A stretch of 64,000 bases of DNA from Wallemia ichthyophaga EXF-994. Taxonomy: Eukaryota; Basidiomycota; Wallemiomycetes; Wallemiales; Wallemiaceae. Both the position numbers and the translations under genes were made by a program. Below the pieces are notes generated by a model that worked only from the letters and a program-made list of their open reading frames with translations, was not told the DNA's origin and ran no database searches. Location: contig NW_008806275.1 of assembly GCF_000400465.1 (NCBI RefSeq), positions 124,001-188,000 on the forward strand. The letters are read 5' to 3'. Each line of letters begins with the position of its first letter. Position 1 is the first letter of the stretch. Positions 58,145 to 64,000 of the stretch are shown here, in pieces.

Positions 58145-58490
58145 ATGAAGAAGGTGGGTAAGTGAGGATAGGAAGGGCATAGCACTTATATAGGAGTAGA
58201 ATACAATAGATATCGGTGTAAGGGATGGGAAGAGTACTTTGTATTTGGAATTGGAGAGGAGTACAAGTGTGGCTCAATTGAAGGATATTCTAAAGAATGA
58301 GATGAATAAACAAGGCTCAATGGACATCTACAAGATAACAAAGGAGATGGATTCAAATGACTCGGTTGAATATGAAATGATGGATGGTAGAATGTCACTC
58401 AACACACTCAACAACCTGGAATACCTTGTAATTGGATGGGATAATCAAGCACCTGCAATAAACCTCCCTATATTCCATCAAGAAGAATGA
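58145..58490 (+). CDS. Small ubiquitin-like-fold protein, unrecognised
   Basis: Two exons (58145-58157 and 58210-58490, 52-nt intron with a perfect GTAAGTGAG donor) give 97 residues. The spliced N-terminus MKKVDIGVRDGKSTLYLELE, followed by RSTSVAQLKDILKNEM, has the beta-hairpin plus helix layout of ubiquitin-like domains (as in enoyl-CoA reductase N-termini). Later parts (DGRMSLNTLNNLEYLVIGW) fit the last strands. There is no C-terminal diglycine, so conjugation is unlikely. The 13-nt first exon is inferred from frame and splice signals only; without it the second exon has no ATG before its conserved part. Confidence 0.5.
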
Positions 58491-58496
58491 ATTTAT

Positions 58497-58898
58497 TTAC
58501 AAAACTTGTTCTGTCTGCCAAACTGAGTTTGTTTGGAATTCGGCAGGTGCAGTTGGATTTGACTGGGATTTCAACAGCATTAGCTTGTAAAAATGTTTAA
58601 TACTCAACTCACACTCTGTCCTCTATTGCTCCCAGTCAACCTCTCGTCCCTCCTCATCATTACTTGTTCAAATTGGTCTAAATTGTAGCGTGTGGGCTGT
58701 GAAATGGGTGTTAGATGTATTTTATATCCGACGCACAACCCACCTTCATGTCATTCCTTGCAAACTTGACGCTGTTCATTCCAACGCTTACAACGCCGAA
58801 CATGACTGTGATTAGGCCTTGGGGAGTGTTTGAAATGACTTATACTGTATAGCAACACACCTACCAACTGGAATCAACGCTTCGAATGGAACTGGCAT
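58497..58898 (-). CDS. NDUFA1: Mitochondrial complex I subunit NDUFA1 (MWFE)
   Basis: A small single-span accessory subunit of NADH:ubiquinone oxidoreductase in the inner mitochondrial membrane. Four exons (58898-58865, 58817-58744, 58696-58613, 58562-58497; introns 47, 47 and 50 nt) give 85 residues. The fungal pattern is complete: MPVPFEALIPVGLITVMFGV (membrane helix), then YNLDQFEQVMMRRDERLTG and RGQSSNPTAPAEFQTNSVW. The gene is shorter than its unspliced ORFs suggest and is easy to miss. It ends 6 bp from the stop of the ubiquitin-like ORF and starts 21 bp from PUS3. Its presence implies a proton-pumping complex I, unlike Saccharomyces. Confidence 0.88.
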
Positions 58899-58919
58899 CG
58901 TCGCTGCGGCTCTGTGTTG

Positions 58920-60392
58920 ATGGTGTATATCCAACCACAACCACAACCACCAACACCTCGAATGCCTTCTTCCAAGCCATTTATATTCAACTCCTACTCA
59001 CAGCGTAAGATTGCCTTGAAGTTCTCCTACTCTGGCTGGTCTTATAACGGTTTGGCTGCACAGTCTGTACCCACTCCACTCCCGACCGTTGAGCAGACGC
59101 TCTGGGATGCTTTGAGCAAGGGCAGGCTCGTTGACGCGTCCAAATCATTCGACTCCGCTGGCTGGAGCAGGTGCGGCAGGACTGATAAAGGTGTCTCATC
59201 CGCAGGTCAAGTTGTTGCTTTATGGGTCAGATCAGCGTACACCCCCTACAACGCTCCACACGCTCCACACGCCATTGAAGCTTTCAAGCAACCCACCGCC
59301 GCTCGCCCTCCTTCCCTATCCAAGGCACAGCACGCGTCGATCGACAGTGCAGACGAGTCTGAGCGGGACAGTGTCCGCGAGCGTGTCTACAAAGAAGCTC
59401 ACGAGGCCCAGATATTCAAAGAATCGCAACCACAAACCCACGAGCTCAACTACATCCAAATCCTCAACTCTCTCCTTCCCCCCTCCATTCGTATCCTGGG
59501 GTGGGCACCCGTGCACCCCGCCTTCGACGCCCGCTTCGACTGTCTTCGCCGTCACTACAAGTACTACGTGGATCCCGCCGCGTCTCCTCAAGGACCCGGT
59601 TTGGATGTTGGGCGAATGAACACCGCCCTCCAGCGCCTCAAAGGCACGCATGATTTCCGCAACTTCTGCAAAGTAGATGCGAGCAAGCAGATCAACAACT
59701 TCCACCGCACGATCCACGATGCGTGGATAGAGCGCGAGGAGAACCTCAAACTCCACTGCGTCAATCTTGTCGGATCTGCCTTTCTCTACCACCAAGTGAG
59801 GTGTATGATGGCGGTGTTGTTTTTGGTCGGTTGCGGCAAAGAGGAGGTGAGCGTGGTGGATGATTTGATGCGCGTGGAGCTTGACCCTGAACACCCCCAC
59901 CTCCCCACCGTTATTGGGAAGCCTATCTACGACATGGCACACGATCTCCCCCTCTGTCTATACGACTGTGTTTACGACGACAGCAAGGTGGTGTGGCGCT
60001 CGGCGCCTTGTGGGAGCGAGAGCGAGAGTTTGCACTCAGATCAAGCAGACGCCATACTTCACCGCACTCACATAGCCAAATCACTCACCGATCAACTCTT
60101 CGACCTCGAACTCAAGTCGGCTATGGTGCGCAACGCCCTCAAACACTTACACCCCACTCTCACCACTCCCATTGGGGACCGAAGCAATGCTACCCCGCTC
60201 GGCGGTAACACTTTCGCCATGTCCAAGGCTTCCCGCCCACTCCTTGAAAGAGAGAGGGGAAATACACCCGATGAAATAAACAGACGCTGGAGAGACAGCG
60301 AGAAGGGCAAGCGTAGACAGGGCAAGAAAGGCGGTGAACGTGTCGATGGCCATGTGACTGATAAGATGGATATCAGCGACGCAGATGAGTAA
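58920..60392 (+). CDS. DEG1: tRNA pseudouridine synthase Pus3/Deg1
   Basis: Pus3/Deg1 makes pseudouridine 38/39 in the tRNA anticodon arm. A single exon of 490 residues from ATG 58920; a later Met (MPSSKPFIF, residue 15) is an alternative start. Motifs of the TruA family: KFSYSGWSYNGLAAQ, catalytic-Asp motif SRCGRTDKGVSS, FDARFDCLRRHYKYYV, and GSAFLYHQVRCMMAVLFLVG. The C-terminal IGDRSNATPLG...RPLLERERGNTPDEIN is Deg1-like. The tail is Lys/Arg- and Asp-rich. Confidence 0.92.
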   Translation: MVYIQPQPQPPTPRMPSSKPFIFNSYSQRKIALKFSYSGWSYNGLAAQSVPTPLPTVEQTLWDALSKGRLVDASKSFDSAGWSRCGRTDKGVSSAGQVVALWVRSAYTPYNAPHAPHAIEAFKQPTAARPPSLSKAQHASIDSADESERDSVRERVYKEAHEAQIFKESQPQTHELNYIQILNSLLPPSIRILGWAPVHPAFDARFDCLRRHYKYYVDPAASPQGPGLDVGRMNTALQRLKGTHDFRNFCKVDASKQINNFHRTIHDAWIEREENLKLHCVNLVGSAFLYHQVRCMMAVLFLVGCGKEEVSVVDDLMRVELDPEHPHLPTVIGKPIYDMAHDLPLCLYDCVYDDSKVVWRSAPCGSESESLHSDQADAILHRTHIAKSLTDQLFDLELKSAMVRNALKHLHPTLTTPIGDRSNATPLGGNTFAMSKASRPLLERERGNTPDEINRRWRDSEKGKRRQGKKGGERVDGHVTDKMDISDADE

Positions 60393-60494
60393 ATGAATGC
60401 ATTAATAGATTGTATTGTTTATAGATTGTTTTTAGATTTCTTATAGACTGCTTAAAGACTGCTTATAGACTGCTTAAAGACTACCTCTTACACC

Positions 60495-61731
60495 CTACAC
60501 ACGCCCACAATACTGATCCATCCACGCAATAGCATCGTTAACCACCTCTCTGCTCAGAGGGGTGGGTCTATCAGCCAGCATGACGTGATTGACATCATGC
60601 ATAATTCTGAGAGACTTATCACCGCGAGTGTTATCCGCCCGTGCAACAAATTGTCTGCTAGCGTCGCACAAGGTGACACGATCCGCATCACCGTGGCAGA
60701 TGCGCAGTGGTGTATTCAGCTTGGATACGTCCCTATTGATGCTCTCGACGCCACTCAGTAGTGCCAGTCCCGTACCGATACGCAGCGCTCCCTGGTAGAC
60801 ACGTATATCCGACAGCGTCTCCGCTATTACGCGCGCATCCTCCGTCTTCAATGAGCCGTCTGAACGAATCAGCGGGACGTGGCCAATAAGTGATGCGAGC
60901 ATGCGCGCTACCGTCTCCACCACCCACGGTGGACGCGTCTCGGGCGATATGCCAAGCATCGGCGACAGCGCGTAGACGCCAGCCAAATGCGGTCGCTGGG
61001 GGGTCAAAAGTGAGTGTGAGTGTGAGTGCGAGTCACTTTCGCTTTTTCCCCCCTTCTGCGCCGGTGGGTACTGCAAAGCGTAATTGATAGCGAGAAAGCC
61101 TATACGGTATGACGTCAGAAATACGATGGCGCGCACACACGCCACACTCACCACCAAGAGAATGGCCCATCAGAAAGAGTTGCTTATTGGGAGGATAGAT
61201 GTCCTCTACGACCGACGCTAGTGCGCGCGTGAGGATATTGCACGACGGCACAAAGACATGCAGACCGGACGACCTCCCATGGCCTGGCAAATCAAGCGCC
61301 ACAACGCGATAACCGCGCCGCACGAACTCCGCCGCATTCGCCACCCACTTCCCCCCGTAATCCCCGTAGCCGTGGACGAGCAGCAGGTCAGCGTCGACGT
61401 CACCCGGCGCGCGGCGGGCTTTCTCGAACGTCTGGAATGTCACCCAGCTGTCTTGATGTGAGAGGCGCGCTTCGTCGAGCTCACCCTGCGTAAGCGCTAT
61501 CTCATGCGATCGTCCAAGCGCCTCGCCCATACGAGTCGTGTAGAGGCGGCGGCGAGTTGTCTTTATGTCGCTGTAGTGCGCCTGGTGCGATAGCTCGTAT
61601 GTGTGGCTCGGAGGGAGTAGGTAACGCCCGTATGTTGGATCCAGCGGTCGAAATAGCCCCAGTCTCTCCAGTGGTGGCGCTAGAATCTCCCGTAGTGCTC
61701 GCAGGTATTGTAAATTCGGTGTCGGTCGCAT
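60495..61731 (-). CDS. Monoacylglycerol lipase-type alpha/beta hydrolase (Yju3-like)
   Basis: Serine hydrolase of the monoglyceride-lipase family, converting monoacylglycerol to glycerol and fatty acid. Two exons (61731-61152 and 61099-60495, 52-nt intron) give 394 residues. Family features: LLVHGYGDYGGKW oxyanion region, ALDLPGHGRSSGL, nucleophile elbow MGHSLGGF assembled across the intron, acid residue in HGDADRVT and His in MHDVNHVML. An N-terminal extension of about 90 residues and a Ser/His-rich insertion (SDSHSHSHSL) are unusual compared with yeast Yju3 (313 residues). It converges with PUS3 (102 bp). Confidence 0.82.
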
Positions 61732-61944
61732 ACTCCACTCTGTTCGCCCACTTTGGCCAGTTTGCCCAAGGGAGAAGACGAGCAGAAGACAGAAAGCGGA
61801 AAGAAGAGCGTGGAGTTACAGTCATCCATTGTACAGCTCACCCAATTCATAGATTACCTCAACATTCTAATTAAAGTTGACGTGCATTCAATCGGTACCA
61901 ATTCAATCGTCGACCGTCTTCTCGCTTCACCAGCACCATACGTC

Positions 61945-63031
61945 ATGACGAAATCGTGAGCAGACACACAGCCAGAGGGCCACACAGCCACACTCACACT
62001 CAATTTCACTCTCACACCCACTGCAGCTGGGTGACAGTAGTAACGACGGCGAGCTATGTGAGTGCACCACCACGCCACCACGCCACCACGCCCCCTCACC
62101 TCACACACACCAGGCCATCGGCGCCAAAGTCCTCTCAGCGAGTCTGTCGCACTGCAAATCGCAATATCCTCTCCTCGTGCTCGCAACCGAAGCGCTCCCG
62201 GCCGACGCGCGTACGCAGCTGCTCGAATTCGGTCTAGAGGTGCGCACAGTCGAGCCACTCCTCCTCGACAGCGTGGCTGCAGGTGCAAATCGCGCTGCTT
62301 TTGCGGAGGCGGGCAACAAATTACGCGCATTCGCACTCACCGAGTTTGAGACATTGGGGCTGCTGGATGCGGACACGCTCGTGACGCAGAATATAGACCA
62401 TTTACTGGCGCATGATACACACGGTGGCGTTGGTGTGGATGTGGATCAACTCGCAATCGCTTTCGCTTGCACTTGCAATAACCGCCGTAAACCATTCTAT
62501 CCGCGTGAGTGGACGGTGGAGAATTGCGGTCATACACGGTTCTCGCAGACAGACACATACTCACATACACCCCCTTTCACTCACCTCTCCCGCCTCACTG
62601 CCACAAATGATGTCGCTCTCAACTCGGGCGTCATGGTCTTCCGGCCGAGTGACAAGGTGTGTGGGGATATCGAGCAGTTCGTGCGCACAAACAGGGAAAC
62701 TGTGCAGAGCTACGTGTTTCCCGATCAGCAGATCCTGCAGGATGTCTTCCAAGACAGAGTGCGTATCTTGCCGTGGTTCTACAACGCTCTCAAGGTGCTC
62801 AGAGTATGCCACAAGCCGCTGTGGGATAATGGCGCATCTAACACACGCGTGAACGTCGTCCATTACATTCACGAAAAACCTTGGAGTAGGCGGTGCGAAT
62901 CGATAGCCTTTCCAAACAACCTCCCCGCTTGGGATGCAGATGCCGAGTTCCAAGTGGACCCCTCACACGCGTGGTGGTGGTGGGCTCATGATAACCTCCT
63001 CAGTCGCGAACATCAGTGGGTGGGTGAGTGA
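61945..63031 (+). CDS. GT8-family glycosyltransferase (glycogenin/galactinol synthase-like)
   Basis: Three exons (61945-61955, 62027-62057, 62114-63031) give 319 residues; the first is 11 nt. The spliced N-terminus reads MTKSWVTVVTTASYAIGAKV, the nucleotide-sugar binding strand of GT8 enzymes. Other motifs: LVLATEALPADAR, the metal-binding DAD in GLLDADTLVTQNIDHL, NSGVMVFRPSDKV, FPDQQILQDVF and HYIHEKPW. This is closer to fungal GT8 proteins of unknown acceptor than to true glycogenin, because no autoglycosylated tyrosine region is apparent. A stretch around 62530-62600 (SQTDTYSHTPPFTHLS) may be a retained short intron. Confidence 0.8.
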
Positions 63032-63118
63032 GTTGTATACAAGTAATAGATTTGAATGGATTGATATGAAAGGCTGATTAAGTAGAATATATTACATTTT
63101 ACCCGATTCTCTTTATTT

Positions 63119-64000
63119 CTATCTGTCATACCTATCTTGCACTTGATCACCATGATTAGCTGTACTGTTGTAAGTCTGAGACAATATTCGACTCTCATCC
63201 TCATGCAGCAACGGCTGCTGCTCGTCGCTGTACCCCGCATGGCTCGCGAGAAGGTATTGTGCTGGCGACAGGCCTATGCCTACTTTTGTGAGGGACGAAT
63301 TAGATCTTGCACGGATTGGTTTAATGCATGTGGTGTGTGCGGGGTGTGATAAATCGCGTGAGTGCACCTGAACCTGTGCAGATTCTATAGAACACCTCCG
63401 TACACACCCACGCTCAAGCTCCTGCTGCTCGCTTTCTGGCGCTCTACAAAGGAAAAAGACGCCACAGAACGACACAACCAGTCCGAGAAGCAGTGTCGGG
63501 TACGGAAAGGAGTCGAGGTCGTTAAAGAGGACTGAGCTGGAGAATATGACGGATATTGTAAAGTAGATGTACTGCGTGGGTATGACTATCTTGGAGTGAA
63601 ATCGATTGAGGGCCTTGTTCAAGAAATGCACCTGTGCAGCTGCTGTGAGGAGAAGCACTATCAACGCGACGTATGTTATCTGATGCGTGAATGCCCCAGC
63701 CACATCCTTAACGAGCAGTCCGCTGAGTGCCTTTGTGGAAATAACTGTAAGACTCCCGAAGAGGGCGCATATTAGAATGTCCACGGTAACAGATCGCCGA
63801 GCAAAAGTGCTATTTGACAAAGCCATAAGAAGGAAAATGGCAGTGAACAGACAGAAAAGGTATGTTTGGAACCAAGGCCTGTTTATAGCTGTGATTAGGG
63901 TGTTGTAGTCGACGTTGTCCTCTCTGGCTGTGTTTGAAGAGACAAGGATGAAAGCCCCAGTAATGCAGAGCATAGAGCCAGCTATCTCTTGCAATCCAAA
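63119..64000 (-). CDS. NIPA-type magnesium transporter-like membrane protein (5' end outside window)
   Basis: The frame is open to the end of the window (about 293 codons visible). It has the NIPA/DUF803 pattern: LQEIAGSMLCITGAFILVSS, then SVTVDILICALFGSLTVIS and STKALSGLL. Further helices are ITYVALIVLLLTAAAQVHFLN, the QYIYFTISVIFSSSVLF segment and LLLGLVVSFCGVFFLC. The soluble C-terminal tail is polar with a dileucine-like EQQPLLHEDES. NIPA proteins are Mg2+ transporters in animals; fungal members are less characterised. It converges with the GT8 gene (87 bp). Confidence 0.78.
   Translation of the reverse strand, partial: FGLQEIAGSMLCITGAFILVSSNTAREDNVDYNTLITAINRPWFQTYLFCLFTAIFLLMALSNSTFARRSVTVDILICALFGSLTVISTKALSGLLVKDVAGAFTHQITYVALIVLLLTAAAQVHFLNKALNRFHSKIVIPTQYIYFTISVIFSSSVLFNDLDSFPYPTLLLGLVVSFCGVFFLCRAPESEQQELERGCVRRCSIESAQVQVHSRDLSHPAHTTCIKPIRARSNSSLTKVGIGLSPAQYLLASHAGYSDEQQPLLHEDESRILSQTYNSTANHGDQVQDRYDR

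Noticed and set aside
59316-59942. 208-codon minus-strand ORF inside PUS3
   Set aside because: Antisense to the catalytic domain of Pus3; no independent evidence.

Overview
The window is nuclear DNA from a compact fungal genome, most likely a basidiomycete yeast or mould. The evidence is the fungus-specific elongation factor eEF3, spliceosomal introns of about 42-60 nt in nearly every gene (GTGAGT/GTRNGT donors, CTAAC/CTGAC branch points), an ELMO protein, a SAM-RA-SH3-SH3 adaptor of the basidiomycete Ubc2 type, and a DH-PH-FYVE Cdc42-GEF of the Don1 type. Very short introns and start codons only 13-60 bp apart would fit a reduced basidiomycete such as Wallemia; the genus is inference. I rebuilt exons by hand. 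Unless flagged, the joined exons of each multi-exon gene keep phase and give a whole number of codons.

1-11.7 kb: ELMO C-terminus (+), symplekin/Pta1 (-), Ubc2/Ste50-like adaptor (-), SNARE Bet1 (+), eEF3 (-), a histone-fold TFIID/SAGA-type subunit (+). 12-20 kb: eIF5A with an intron-split start codon, a GT31 glycosyltransferase, an unrecognised six-cysteine mini-protein, the DEAD-box helicase Fal1, and a large Zn2Cys6 regulator. 20-28 kb is looser: an F-box-like protein, two proteins with RanBP2-like zinc motifs, and several 0.7-1.4 kb stretches without a convincing gene. 28.7-41 kb: the P5A ATPase Spf1, a Bud21-like U3 factor, a serine-repeat protein, the RhoGEF-FYVE protein, a small Zn2Cys6 protein containing a 6-nt microexon, and Erg25. 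41-52 kb: an unrecognised 1,723-residue protein, a small membrane protein, Met22 and the flippase Neo1. 52-56 kb: two tandem cation/H+ antiporter copies interrupted by 163 Ns and by an out-of-frame 125-bp paralogous duplication. 56-64 kb: a secreted protein plus its frameshifted relic, Arp2/3 subunit ARPC5, a small ubiquitin-like ORF, complex I subunit NDUFA1, Pus3, a monoglyceride lipase, a GT8 glycosyltransferase and the start of a NIPA-type transporter.

No functional cluster is evident. Most genes are housekeeping functions: translation (eEF3, eIF5A), RNA processing (symplekin, Fal1, Pus3, Bud21), ER/Golgi membrane work (Bet1, Spf1, Neo1, Erg25) and Cdc42/Rac/actin signalling (ELMO, Ubc2, Don1-like GEF, ARPC5). 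The most unusual features are structural: the split initiator codon, the microexon, many tiny terminal coding exons, very tight divergent gene pairs, and the rearranged antiporter locus.
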